64,000 bases of DNA from the NCBI GenBank assembly GCA_965203575.1, contig OZ241894.1, forward strand, positions 3,286,001-3,350,000. The letters are read 5' to 3'. Origin of the DNA: Aldehydirespirator sp965203575 (GTDB lineage: Bacteria; Actinomycetota; Acidimicrobiia; Acidimicrobiales; Aldehydirespiratoraceae). The translations under genes were made by a program, and so were the position numbers. Below the pieces are notes generated by a model. It was not told the DNA's origin, ran no database searches, and saw nothing but the letters and a program-made list of their open reading frames with translations. Shown here piece by piece: positions 46,296 through 55,186 of this stretch. Each line of letters starts with the position of its first letter. The stretch's first letter is position 1.

Positions 46296-47506
46296 CCCGC
46301 GACCTCCGAGCGGTTGGGGCATGGATACCGCGCGCAGCTCTCCATCAGGTCCACCACGGCGCCTGCCGCTTCGGGTCTGGCCAGCGATCGGGCTGCGCCG
46401 GCCATGGAGTCGAGGCGGTCCGGATCCTCGAGCAAGGTGTCCACTTCGGCCACCAGCCGGGTTGCGTCGAGATCGCCGTCTCTGACCAGCACAGCACCGC
46501 CTGCGGCCTGCAGCCTCCGTGCATTGGCGGTCTGATGGTCGCCGGGCGCGCCCGGCAGCGGCACCAGCACGGCCGGCATTCCCACCGCGGCCAGTTCGGC
46601 GACGGTGGTGGCTCCCGCCCGGCTCACGACCAGGTCGGCGGCGGCATACACCGTTGCCATGTCATCCTCGTATGCGACCAGGTCGTAGTTGAGGGCTCGC
46701 GCCGGCTCCGCAGACATGCGGCCCGACAGGTCCTCGTAGTCGCGGTGCCCCGCGATGTGGTGTATATGGAGGTCACTTCTATCCCGCCAGAGGTCCAGCG
46801 CCCCGGCGATCGCCTCGTTGATCGTGCGGGCCCCGAGCGAGCCTCCGAAGACCGCTACCAGCCGGCACTCCTCGTCGACACCCAGAGCGGCCCGGGCCGC
46901 GGGCCGTCCCGCCGAACGGTCCGCGGCCAGCACCTCGGCCCGCACCGGATTGCCCGTCCAGGCGGCTCGGCGCAGGTCGGTGTCCTCGAAGGCCGTGGCT
47001 GCACCGGCCGCCATCCGGCTCAACAGCCGGTTGGCCAGGCCGGGTACCGCGTTCTGCTCCGTGATCACCAGAGGTACACGCGACATACCGGCAGCCACGC
47101 CGACTGCGACCGAGGCGTAGCCGCCCAGCCCCACCGCAACGGCAGGCTTGCGGCGCCTCAGCACGAGCAGTGCCTGGACGAAGGCCCGGGCGAGTTCGGC
47201 GGCCGCGGCCGCGTTGGCGGCAAGACTCGAGAGGGAGAAGCCGCGCTGCAGCCCCCGTCCGGGCAGCGCGGTGAGAGCGAACCCAGCCTCGGCGACCAGC
47301 CGAGTCTCGACGCCGCGGGCGCTGCCGACGAAATGCACGACGTGCTGCGGGGCGCCCCGGCCAGTGATCTCGCGGGCGATGCTGATGCCCGGCAGCACGT
47401 GGCCCGCCGTACCGCCGCCGGCTATGAGAGCCCAAGTAGGAGTGGGTGAGGCTGCCTCAGATGGCCGCGTGCCGCCGCTGGCCCTGCGGAATCGTGTTCG
47501 GCTCAT
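46292..47506 (-). CDS. murG: UDP-GlcNAc:lipid I transferase MurG
   Basis: Peripheral membrane glycosyltransferase (GT-B) that makes lipid II on the cytoplasmic face. ATG at 47506 overlaps the ftsW stop; 404 residues, about 35 longer than typical because of a basic N-terminal stretch before WALIAGGGTAGHVLPGISIA. The acceptor loop GGYASVAVGVAAGMSRVP, VFGGSLGARTINEA and the UDP-binding VVSRAGATTVAELAAVG are present. The frame continues upstream into ftsW but is not coding there. Confidence 0.95.
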   Translation of the reverse strand: MSRTRFRRASGGTRPSEAASPTPTWALIAGGGTAGHVLPGISIAREITGRGAPQHVVHFVGSARGVETRLVAEAGFALTALPGRGLQRGFSLSSLAANAAAAAELARAFVQALLVLRRRKPAVAVGLGGYASVAVGVAAGMSRVPLVITEQNAVPGLANRLLSRMAAGAATAFEDTDLRRAAWTGNPVRAEVLAADRSAGRPAARAALGVDEECRLVAVFGGSLGARTINEAIAGALDLWRDRSDLHIHHIAGHRDYEDLSGRMSAEPARALNYDLVAYEDDMATVYAAADLVVSRAGATTVAELAAVGMPAVLVPLPGAPGDHQTANARRLQAAGGAVLVRDGDLDATRLVAEVDTLLEDPDRLDSMAGAARSLARPEAAGAVVDLMESCARYPCPNRSEVAG

Positions 47507-48705
47507 CGGATCTGTCTCGCCACGTTGAGCAGCACCCCCATCGCGGCCAGCGTTGCCACCAGCGACGTTCCGCCGAAGGAGAGCAGGGGCAGGGTGATTC
47601 CCACGACGGGAAAGATGGCTAGCACCGCGCCCATGTTGAGCGCGGCCTGCAGCAGTATCCATGCCGTGACCCCCACCGCCAGGAGCATCCCGAACCGGTC
47701 CGGGGCCCGCAGGGCCACACCGAGGCCGGCGGCGGCAATCGCCACGAACAGGATCACGACGAACAGGGAGCCGATCATCCCGAGCTCCTCGCCGATGACC
47801 GCGAATATGAAGTCGGTGTGGGCGTAGGGCAGGAAGCCCCACTTGGCTCGGCCCGCGCCGAGCCCCAGCCCGTCGACGCCACCGGAGGCCATGGCGTGCA
47901 GTGACTTCAGTGTCTGGTAGCCGTTGCCGTACGGGTCGGCCCAGGGGTCCAGGAAGCCGAGCATGCGGTCTCTGCGCCAGGGCGAGTAGGCGATGAGCAT
48001 CGCCGTCAGCCCGGCCCCGACCACGGTGGCAGCCAGCAGATGGCTGAACCGGGCCCCGGCGAAGTACAGCATCGTCAGGGCCACCCCGACGATCAGGACA
48101 GTCGTGCCCAGGTGGGGCTGCAGCATCAGCAACCCGGCCATCCCGCCGGTCAGCATCAGGACGGGCACCAGTGTCGCCCGCGTGTCCTCCATATGCCGAT
48201 CGGGCCGGGATAGCAGGTCGGCCACGAACACCACGAAGGCGATCTTGGCCATCTCCGAAGGCTGGAACACCACGGGCCCCACTCCGAGCCAGCGCCGGGC
48301 GCCGTTGGCGCTCAGACCCACGCTGGGAATGGCGGTGAGCGCCAGCAGCAGGACGGACACGCCGAGGCCCATGGGTGCGAGCCGCTTCCAATGGTGGTAG
48401 TCGATGCGGAGCAGCACCAGCAGGGCCAGCACGCCCACGCCCAGCCACATGGCCTGGCTCTTGAACAGGGACCAAGCCGAATCGGTGCCCGACAGGCTCG
48501 GAGCGGCAGTGGCCGACAGCGCCATCACGAGGCCCAGCAGCACTAGGGACATGGACGCCAGGAACAGCACGAGGAACAGTCCGGTGCGGCGGCCGATCGG
48601 TGGCTTGGGGCCGCGACCGTCGGGCGGGACTCTGGCGCTGGCGTGGCGGGCCCGGGCCTCGACGAGCGCCTGCTGGCGGGCGCGGGTGCGCTCTGCCGCC
48701 ATCAC
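47503..48705 (-). CDS. ftsW: SEDS glycosyltransferase FtsW
   Basis: Polytopic peptidoglycan polymerase of the divisome, partner of FtsI. The 400 residues have ten membrane segments and SEDS signatures: NGARRWLGVGPVVFQPSEMAK (in part), GTTVLIVGVALTMLYFAG, the HTDFIFAVIGEELG loop and the final LPLLSFGGTSLVATLAAMG. GTG at 48705 overlaps the murD stop as GTGA, with an ATG immediately after. Confidence 0.94.
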   Translation of the reverse strand: MMAAERTRARQQALVEARARHASARVPPDGRGPKPPIGRRTGLFLVLFLASMSLVLLGLVMALSATAAPSLSGTDSAWSLFKSQAMWLGVGVLALLVLLRIDYHHWKRLAPMGLGVSVLLLALTAIPSVGLSANGARRWLGVGPVVFQPSEMAKIAFVVFVADLLSRPDRHMEDTRATLVPVLMLTGGMAGLLMLQPHLGTTVLIVGVALTMLYFAGARFSHLLAATVVGAGLTAMLIAYSPWRRDRMLGFLDPWADPYGNGYQTLKSLHAMASGGVDGLGLGAGRAKWGFLPYAHTDFIFAVIGEELGMIGSLFVVILFVAIAAAGLGVALRAPDRFGMLLAVGVTAWILLQAALNMGAVLAIFPVVGITLPLLSFGGTSLVATLAAMGVLLNVARQIR

Positions 48706-50093
48706 TTGGACGCCGCCTCGCTGGTTTGCCGGGCCCTGGCGTTCACGACGCGGGCGAAGTCCTCGCCTCGCGCCGCGTAGCCGGAGTAGCCGTCGAAGGA
48801 GGCGCAGGCGGGCGACAGCAGCACGGCTGCGCCCGGCTCGGCCGCAGCCGCGGCGAGCTCCACGGCCTCGGTCATGTCCTTGGCCATCAACACCGGTCTG
48901 TCGGCCGCAAAGACCTCGGCCACCTCGCCGGCGGCCTCACCGAAGGCCACCACGCAGCTCACACGGTCGGCCGCGCCGCGCAGTTTCTGAAGGTCGAGGC
49001 CCTTGTTTCGGCCGCCGGCGATGAGCACTGCCGCCTCGAAGGAGCGCAGGGCCGCGACCGTGGCGTGGGGAGTCGTGGCCTTGGAGTCGTCGTAGAAGGT
49101 CACGCCATCGATGGTGGCGACCCGCTGAACGCGGTGGGCTCCAGGCTCGTAGGAGCGCAGCGCGCCGGCCACTCCCTCGGTGGTGGCGCCCACCAGCGCG
49201 GCGGTGGCCGCCGCGGCGAGCGCATTGGCGATGTCATGGGGCATGGACCGGCGCAGCTCGCCAACTCCCACGATCGGGCCGCCCGGTCCGGTCAGCACAT
49301 CGGTGTCGCGCCACCAGTCCGCCCGACCCTCATCGGAGAACGTCGATGCGGCCCGGTCGTCCCGCAGGTGGCTCATGACGGTGGGGTCCCGCCGGTTGGC
49401 GACCGCAGTCCCTGTAGGAGGCAGGCACTGCCACAGCCGGGCCTTGGCCGCCTCGTACGACGCGACGTCGGAGTGCACGTCGAGATGGTCGGGCGCGAAG
49501 TTGAGCCAGCAGGCGGCGTCCGCCTCGAAGAGGTGGCTGTGGCTGAGCCGGAACGATGAGGCCTCGACCACGAACACCTCGACATCGGTTCGCTCGACGG
49601 CGCTCACCAGCGGCAGATCGTTGTTGCCGGCCGCTACCGCGCCCACACCCGAACACTCCAGCGCGGCCACGATCATCTCGGTGACCGTGGTCTTGCCGCT
49701 GGTTCCGGTGACGGCCGCGATGGGCCGGGAGTCCCAGGCACCGGCCAGGTCGAACTCGCTGGCGGTGGGAACGCGGAGGCTCGTCGCGACCGCCAGGACC
49801 GGGTGGTGCTCGGGCATGCCCGGCGTGGGGATCACCGCGTCCACTGAGCGGACCAGATCGACGAGGCGCCGGCGGTCGGGGGCTACCTCCAGGTCCAGCC
49901 CGCAAGACGCGGCGGCCGCCATCACATCTTGACCTCCACGGTCATCGAAGACGGCGACGTCGTGGCCTCGCGCCATCAGTGCCCGGGCCACCGCCTGGTT
50001 GGCCGCGCCGAACCCGGCCAGGAGCAGCGATGGCGGCACCTCGAACGGGCTGCTGGCCGCGGGCCTGCCCGCTCGGCCTCCGGGCGGCCTCAT
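48702..50093 (-). CDS. murD: UDP-MurNAc-L-Ala--D-Glu ligase MurD
   Basis: ATP-dependent ligase adding D-glutamate. ATG at 50093 (ATGA overlap with mraY), 463 residues. N-terminal LLLAGFGAANQAVARALMARG, P-loop AAVTGTSGKTTVTEM, VVEASSFRL, LNFAPDHLDVHSDVASYEAAK (in part) and DDSKATTPHATVAAL. The frame continues upstream into mraY without being coding. Confidence 0.95.
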   Translation of the reverse strand: MRPPGGRAGRPAASSPFEVPPSLLLAGFGAANQAVARALMARGHDVAVFDDRGGQDVMAAAASCGLDLEVAPDRRRLVDLVRSVDAVIPTPGMPEHHPVLAVATSLRVPTASEFDLAGAWDSRPIAAVTGTSGKTTVTEMIVAALECSGVGAVAAGNNDLPLVSAVERTDVEVFVVEASSFRLSHSHLFEADAACWLNFAPDHLDVHSDVASYEAAKARLWQCLPPTGTAVANRRDPTVMSHLRDDRAASTFSDEGRADWWRDTDVLTGPGGPIVGVGELRRSMPHDIANALAAAATAALVGATTEGVAGALRSYEPGAHRVQRVATIDGVTFYDDSKATTPHATVAALRSFEAAVLIAGGRNKGLDLQKLRGAADRVSCVVAFGEAAGEVAEVFAADRPVLMAKDMTEAVELAAAAAEPGAAVLLSPACASFDGYSGYAARGEDFARVVNARARQTSEAASK

Positions 50094-51142
50094 GGTGTGA
50101 GCCTCGAGATGGAGTCGACTATGCCGGTGTTGACCGCATCGCCGTAGAACAGCCCGAGTCCGAGGCCGGTGCACAGGCCCGACAGGATCCACAGGCGCAC
50201 GATGACCGTGGTCTCCGGCCAGCCTCGCAGCTCGAAGTGGTGGTGCAGCGGCGCCATGCGGAAAAGGCGCCGGCCGAACCCCCTGAACGAGATGATCTGC
50301 AGTATCACTGACAGCGTCTCGATGACGAACAGCCCGCCGATTATGGGCAGCAGCAGTTGGGTGTTGGTGGCCAGGGCCAGGGCGGCCAGGCCGCTGCCCA
50401 GCGCCAGCGAGCCGGTGTCGCCCATGAAGATCCGTGCTGGCGCGGCGTTCCACCACAGGAACCCGATGATGGCGCCCACCATGGCCGCGCTCACCACCGC
50501 GAGGTCCAGGGCGTGGGCCACCTTGTAGGAGTCGTAGTGGTCGAACTGCCAGAAGCCGACGAACATGAACGCGCCGTAGCCGACCCCGCTGGCTCCGGCG
50601 GCCAGACCGTCGAGCCCGTCGGTCAGGTTCACCGCGTTGGTGGTCGCGATGATGAGGAGGACGGCCCATATCGACCAGCCCAGCCTCCCCAACTCGAGGC
50701 CGGGGCTGTCGAAGCGGGTGAAGGAGAGGGTGGTGTGGGCCGACGTGAACTCGGTCATGGCCCATGCGAAGCCGATCCCTACGATGAGCAGCCCGACAAT
50801 CTTGGTCTTCTTGTTGAGTCCGAGATTGCGGGCCGCGACCACCTTGATCCAGTCGTCGAGCAGGCCGACGATGCTGCCCGCGATGATGGTGACCATCACG
50901 ATGATGCCGGTCCGGGTGTAGATGCCGCCGAACACGTCGCTGACCACGTACCCGGTGGTGGCCGCGAACACGACGGCGATTCCGCCCATCGTCGGCGTGC
51001 CCGACTTGAGTCGGTGCTCGGAGGGACCGTCGTCGCGGATGGGCTGGCCTATTCCGTAACGGACCAGCACGCGAATCAGGATCCAGCAGCCCAGCAGGGA
51101 GACGAACATTGCGATGCAGCCCGCGATCAGCAGCCGGATCAT
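50090..51142 (-). CDS. mraY: phospho-MurNAc-pentapeptide transferase MraY
   Basis: Integral membrane enzyme making lipid I. The 350 residues contain ten helices and the catalytic motifs DDWIKV (within VGLLDDWIKV), AVNLTDGLDGLAAG, FMGDTGSLALG and MAPLHHHFELRGW. ATG at 51142 overlaps the murE stop as ATGA. In most dcw clusters murF stands between murE and mraY; here it does not. Confidence 0.97.
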   Translation of the reverse strand: MIRLLIAGCIAMFVSLLGCWILIRVLVRYGIGQPIRDDGPSEHRLKSGTPTMGGIAVVFAATTGYVVSDVFGGIYTRTGIIVMVTIIAGSIVGLLDDWIKVVAARNLGLNKKTKIVGLLIVGIGFAWAMTEFTSAHTTLSFTRFDSPGLELGRLGWSIWAVLLIIATTNAVNLTDGLDGLAAGASGVGYGAFMFVGFWQFDHYDSYKVAHALDLAVVSAAMVGAIIGFLWWNAAPARIFMGDTGSLALGSGLAALALATNTQLLLPIIGGLFVIETLSVILQIISFRGFGRRLFRMAPLHHHFELRGWPETTVIVRLWILSGLCTGLGLGLFYGDAVNTGIVDSISRLTP

Positions 51143-52596
51143 TGCTCGGCCTCCACTGGGCGGCGGGCCGCCAGTCGCTCGAGTTCCTCGCTCACCACGT
51201 CCCGGTCGTGGAAGGCGAGTCTGCGGTTCCCGATGATCTGGCTGCGCTCGTGGCCCTTGCCGGCGATGACCACCACATCGCCCCGTCGGGCCGTGGCCAC
51301 GGCGTGGCGCAGGGCCCTGCGGCGATCCGGGTCACTCAGGTCGGGGGCGCGGCTCATGCCTTCGATGATGTCGTCGATGATCTGTTGCGGGTCTTCGGAG
51401 CGCGGGTTGTCGCTCGTGATGATCACCCTGTCAGCCAGTCTCTCAGCGGTTGCACCCATTTCCGGCCGCTTGGCGCGGTCCCTGTCGCCACCCGCGCCGA
51501 ACACCACGGTGAGGCACGCGTCGGTGAGGCTCCGGGCAGCCTGCAGCAATGCGCCGAGACCGTCGGGGGTGTGGGCGTAGTCCACTATCACCGCGAAGTC
51601 CTGTCCGGCATCCACGGGCTCGAATCGCCCCTCAACCGGTGCCGCCTCGGCCAGACCCGCCGCGACCGCGTCAGGGCTGAGGCCGAGCGACAACGCGATC
51701 TCGGCCGCGAGCACGGCGTTGGCCCGGTTGAAGGCCCCCGCCAGGGGCAGGGTCACAACCTGGTCGCGCCAGCGGAACACGCTGGAGCGGGCGTCGGCCT
51801 CCAAGACATCGATGTCGCGCTGGTCCACCTTCACCAGCGGCATCCCCGATGGGACCACCTCCGCCAGACGGCGTCCCCACGGGCTGGTGACGTCCACAAC
51901 GGCGCTCTCGGCCAACTCGCGGGTGAACAGCCGGGCCTTGACCCCGAAGTAGTCGTCCATCGAGCCGTGATAGTCGAGGTGGTCGTGGCCGAGGTTGGTG
52001 AACGCGGCCACACCGAACCGGCATCCGTCCACCCGGTGCTGGGCCAGGCCGTGAGACGAGACCTCGACGACTGCGGCGCATGCCCCGCGGTCCACCGACT
52101 CGGACAGGATGCGCTGCAGATCGGTGGCCTCGGGAGTGGTCAGAGTGCCGGTCAGGGTGCCGATCTCGACCGCGTCTCGACCGCCGGCCCGCAGCAGGCC
52201 TGCGGCCAGCCGGACCGTCGTGGTCTTGCCGTTGGTGCCGGTGACACCCGCCAGGTCGAGGCGCCGGGAGGGATGACCGTGCACCGCGGCCGCAGCCGGC
52301 CCTACCGCTTGGCGGACCGACTCCACGAGCAGGCACGGCACCTTCGCCGGCACGGGGCGCTCTACCAGCAGCGCGGCCGCCCCGGCGGCGACCGCATCGG
52401 CAGCGAAGTGGTGTCCGTCGCAGGCCGCGCCCGGGATGCACGCGAACAGGGCGCCTCCGGTGACACGCCGGCTGTCGTGCTCCACGTCGTCGACCCGGAC
52501 CGACGCCGCGTCGGCGATGTCCTGGGGTCCCCCGGCGCCGCCGGGCGGCAGCAGGTCGGCCGGCAGCGATCGGGCCAGCTCGCCGAGGCCGGTCAT
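51139..52596 (-). CDS. murE: UDP-MurNAc-L-Ala-D-Glu--meso-DAP ligase MurE
   Basis: ATP-dependent ligase for the third stem residue. From the ATG at 52596, 485 residues. P-loop GVTGTNGKTTTVRLAA, LTTPEATDL, NLGHDHLDYHGSMDDYF, and DNPRSEDP near residue 405; the DNPR motif predicts meso-diaminopimelate specificity. Alternative in-frame starts at 52620 and GTG 52647 read through a duplicated 15-bp unit. Coupling to ftsI may run through the mini-ORF at 52593-52634. Confidence 0.94.
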   Translation of the reverse strand: MTGLGELARSLPADLLPPGGAGGPQDIADAASVRVDDVEHDSRRVTGGALFACIPGAACDGHHFAADAVAAGAAALLVERPVPAKVPCLLVESVRQAVGPAAAAVHGHPSRRLDLAGVTGTNGKTTTVRLAAGLLRAGGRDAVEIGTLTGTLTTPEATDLQRILSESVDRGACAAVVEVSSHGLAQHRVDGCRFGVAAFTNLGHDHLDYHGSMDDYFGVKARLFTRELAESAVVDVTSPWGRRLAEVVPSGMPLVKVDQRDIDVLEADARSSVFRWRDQVVTLPLAGAFNRANAVLAAEIALSLGLSPDAVAAGLAEAAPVEGRFEPVDAGQDFAVIVDYAHTPDGLGALLQAARSLTDACLTVVFGAGGDRDRAKRPEMGATAERLADRVIITSDNPRSEDPQQIIDDIIEGMSRAPDLSDPDRRRALRHAVATARRGDVVVIAGKGHERSQIIGNRRLAFHDRDVVSEELERLAARRPVEAEQ

Positions 52597-52634
52597 GTCG
52601 TCGCCCCGCCGGTCATGCATGCCCCGCCGGTCAT
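52593..52634 (-). other. 13-codon overlapping mini-ORF between ftsI and murE
   Basis: Its ATG overlaps the ftsI stop (ATGA at 52634-52631) and its TGA overlaps the murE ATG at 52596 (ATGA at 52596-52593). It reads MTGGACMTGGATT. The sequence ATGACCGGC occurs three times across it, which suggests that tandem duplication of the original ftsI-murE junction created it. Confidence 0.5.
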
Positions 52635-54511
52635 GTCTGCGACTCACCGGAGTCCGGCGACTGGTCGGCGAGCAGCGTCGGTGGCGGGGGTACTACGGCC
52701 GGGTCTGCTCGACGGCGCTCGCCACCCACGGTGTTCAACTCAGCGGGGACCCGCAGCTGGCGCAGGGCGTACTCGGCGATCTTGCTCACGGTCGGCGCGG
52801 CCAGCTTGCCTCCCGAGATGCGTTCGCCCTTGGGCTGGTCGATTATCACCAGCACTACCAGCGCCGGACCGTCATCGTTGCTCACGATCCCCGCGAAGGT
52901 GGCAGTGTGATGGCGGCCGATCAGCTCGTTCCTCTCGTTGACGCACTCGTACCCGATGTCGCAGGGCTGCCAGGCCGTGCCGGTCTTGCCGGCCATGGAG
53001 AAGCCTTCCACGTCGGCCTCTCGACCGGTACCCACTTCAACGACCGACGTCAGCATCCTCATCAGGGTTGCTGCCACCTCTTCGCTGAGGACCCGCACCG
53101 GTGCCGGCCCCTCTACCGGTCCGGCGCCGGCGCCGGTGTCGTCGACGATCAGCTTCAGCGGCACCAGCACTCCGCCGTTGGCGATGGTGTTGTAGGCCTG
53201 GAGAATCTGCAGCGGGGTCACGGCCAGGCCCTGGCCGATGGCCATGTTGGGGAGGCTGAGGCCGCTCCACTGGCTCAGCGGAGGCAGGATGCCCATGGAC
53301 TCTCCCTTGAAGTCGATGGCCGTGCGGGCCCCGAAGCCGAAGGAGCGCATGGTCTGGTACATCCGCTCCTCGCCGGTCTGCAGCGCCATCTTGATGGTGC
53401 CGATGTTGGAAGACCGGGCGACTATCTGCGTCGGTGTCCACTCCACGTCGGGATGGGTGGGAGTGTCCTCGAAGCGATGCTCCCAGATGGTCAGGTACGA
53501 CGGCACCTCGATGGTCACCTGCTCGGCCACTGCCCCGCTCGACAGCGCGGCGGCCGCAGTCACCGGCTTGAAGACCGAGCCGGGCTCGTAGCTCCACGTG
53601 GCGGCCAGGTTGTGTCGCGTGCAGTCGACGATGCCGTTGGAGCCCCTGGCCACATTGGCCATGGCAACGATCTCGCCGGTGGCCGGCAGCGCCACCAGTG
53701 CCACTCCGGATGAGGCCCCGGCGCCGGCGACGGCCTCGAGCATCGTCGACTCGGCCTGGTACTGGATGTTGCGGTCGAGGGTGACGGTGATGTCTCGCCC
53801 CTCGGCCGGCGCGATCACTTCCTGGAGACCCCCTGGGATGGTGGTGCCGTCTACTCCGACCTCCTTCATCACCCGACCCGGGGTGCCTGCCAAGTGCTCG
53901 TCGTAGGCCTCCTCGATGCCGCTCATGCCTACGTGGTCGATGTTGACCCGGCCGACCGCGGCCAGCGCCGAACAACCGCCGTTGGGATGCTCACGCCGAG
54001 GCTCGGAGATGACCCTGATCCCCTCGATCCCGAGCTCGTTGATCTGTTCGCCGACCTCAGCATCAACCTGGCGCGCCACATAGCGGAAGGCGCCGTCGCC
54101 CTGCAGTTTGTCGAGCAGTGCCTCCGCCTCGATTCCCATCACCTCGGAAAGGTCGGCGGCGGCCTGCTGGGGATCCGAGATGATGCGGGGGTCGGAAACC
54201 ACGGTGGCTGCCGGCAGCGACAGGGCGATGGCCCGTCCGTTGCGATCGAACACCGTCCCGCGGGGCGCGGGCACGACGATCTCGCCGAGGGGGTTCGACA
54301 CCTCCTCCAGGACTCGCGGATCGGGAGTGGCCTGCACGTCGACTATGCGGTAGACGAGGCCTCCCAGGGCGAGCGCCAACACCACCAGGACGGTTATCAC
54401 TCTGGGGCGGGTGACGAGCGGCAGTGGTGCCGTGGGCCGGGCCGAGCCGGTCGAGCCTGAGCGGCTGGGATGCCGCGCCGAGGCATCGAAGCGCCGCCCG
54501 GGGGGCGTCAT
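52631..54511 (-). CDS. ftsI: septal penicillin-binding protein FtsI (PBP3)
   Basis: Class B transpeptidase of 626 residues with a cytoplasmic proline/serine-rich tail, one membrane helix (about 38-58), a pedestal domain and a transpeptidase domain. Active-site motifs are EPGSVFKPVTA (SxxK), ARSSNIGT (SxN) and AGKTGTAW (KTG). ATG at 54511 overlaps the ftsL stop as ATGA. Works with FtsW to build septal wall. Confidence 0.96.
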   Translation of the reverse strand: MTPPGRRFDASARHPSRSGSTGSARPTAPLPLVTRPRVITVLVVLALALGGLVYRIVDVQATPDPRVLEEVSNPLGEIVVPAPRGTVFDRNGRAIALSLPAATVVSDPRIISDPQQAAADLSEVMGIEAEALLDKLQGDGAFRYVARQVDAEVGEQINELGIEGIRVISEPRREHPNGGCSALAAVGRVNIDHVGMSGIEEAYDEHLAGTPGRVMKEVGVDGTTIPGGLQEVIAPAEGRDITVTLDRNIQYQAESTMLEAVAGAGASSGVALVALPATGEIVAMANVARGSNGIVDCTRHNLAATWSYEPGSVFKPVTAAAALSSGAVAEQVTIEVPSYLTIWEHRFEDTPTHPDVEWTPTQIVARSSNIGTIKMALQTGEERMYQTMRSFGFGARTAIDFKGESMGILPPLSQWSGLSLPNMAIGQGLAVTPLQILQAYNTIANGGVLVPLKLIVDDTGAGAGPVEGPAPVRVLSEEVAATLMRMLTSVVEVGTGREADVEGFSMAGKTGTAWQPCDIGYECVNERNELIGRHHTATFAGIVSNDDGPALVVLVIIDQPKGERISGGKLAAPTVSKIAEYALRQLRVPAELNTVGGERRRADPAVVPPPPTLLADQSPDSGESQT

Positions 54512-55002
54512 CCGGCCGTTTTCCCTAGTTCCGGGGCTTCTGGAAGCTGAGCGGCGGGCGGGGTCGGCGGCCAGCCCGACGACTCGAGATCAAAGGGATC
54601 CTCCTCGGGTGGCGGAAGCTGGTCCGGACCGACCGGGGTGAGGATGGCCAGCTCGGCCGAGGGGATGAGTCCGGCGGAGTGCGCCTGATCGGCGAGGCCC
54701 TCCGGGGAGTCGAGGTAGGCGATCTCCGCCTGCAACTTGTCGATCCGCTCGTAGCGCTGCTGGTTGCGCTCGAGCAGATCGTCAAGGGAGGCTTGGTTCT
54801 CGACGAGGACCGCGTGCAGCGCGGCGAGGGCCAGGCACACCCCGAACAGGCCCAATGCCAGCACGGTGCCGATGCCGCCGATCGAGCGTCGGGTCCGGTC
54901 CGGCGAGCGGGCGACCTTGAGGTCCGGTGACGGCCGCTCGGTTTTCGGAGCGGGCGTACCGGCGGTTCGCACAGAAGCGCGCCGCTGAGACTGCGGTGCC
55001 AT
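54508..55002 (-). CDS. ftsL: FtsL-like divisome membrane protein
   Basis: A 164-residue bitopic protein: basic cytoplasmic tail, one membrane helix (42-65, GTVLALGLFGVCLALAALHA), then a periplasmic coiled coil (LLERNQQRYERIDKLQAEIA) and a proline-rich tail. Position between rsmH and ftsI and topology identify it as FtsL, though sequence conservation is low as usual in this family. Confidence 0.85.
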   Translation of the reverse strand: MAPQSQRRASVRTAGTPAPKTERPSPDLKVARSPDRTRRSIGGIGTVLALGLFGVCLALAALHAVLVENQASLDDLLERNQQRYERIDKLQAEIAYLDSPEGLADQAHSAGLIPSAELAILTPVGPDQLPPPEEDPFDLESSGWPPTPPAAQLPEAPELGKTAG

Positions 55003-55014
55003 CAGTCATCCCTT

Positions 55015-55155
55015 GAGGCCGAGCGGAGAGGCCACATGCTCTCCGTGCTCAGCGGCCGATAGCGAGGCCCCTGGGCCCGAGTGGCCCGTGAGCGAAGCGA
55101 ACAAGAGCGGGACGCAGGCCCGAGCGGCCCGTGAGCGAAGCGAACAAGAGCGGGA
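55015..55155 (+). repeat. intergenic repeat family, copy R5 with two tandem cores
   Basis: Starts GAGGCCGAGCGG near the ftsL start codon and ends CAAGAGCGGGA. Two cores in tandem, again with a 43-bp period; the first carries GAGTGGCCCG instead of GAGCGGCCCG. It separates rsmH from ftsL inside the dcw cluster. Confidence 0.9.
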
Positions 55156-55186
55156 GACACACCGTTTCGCAGCAAAGGACCGCCAC

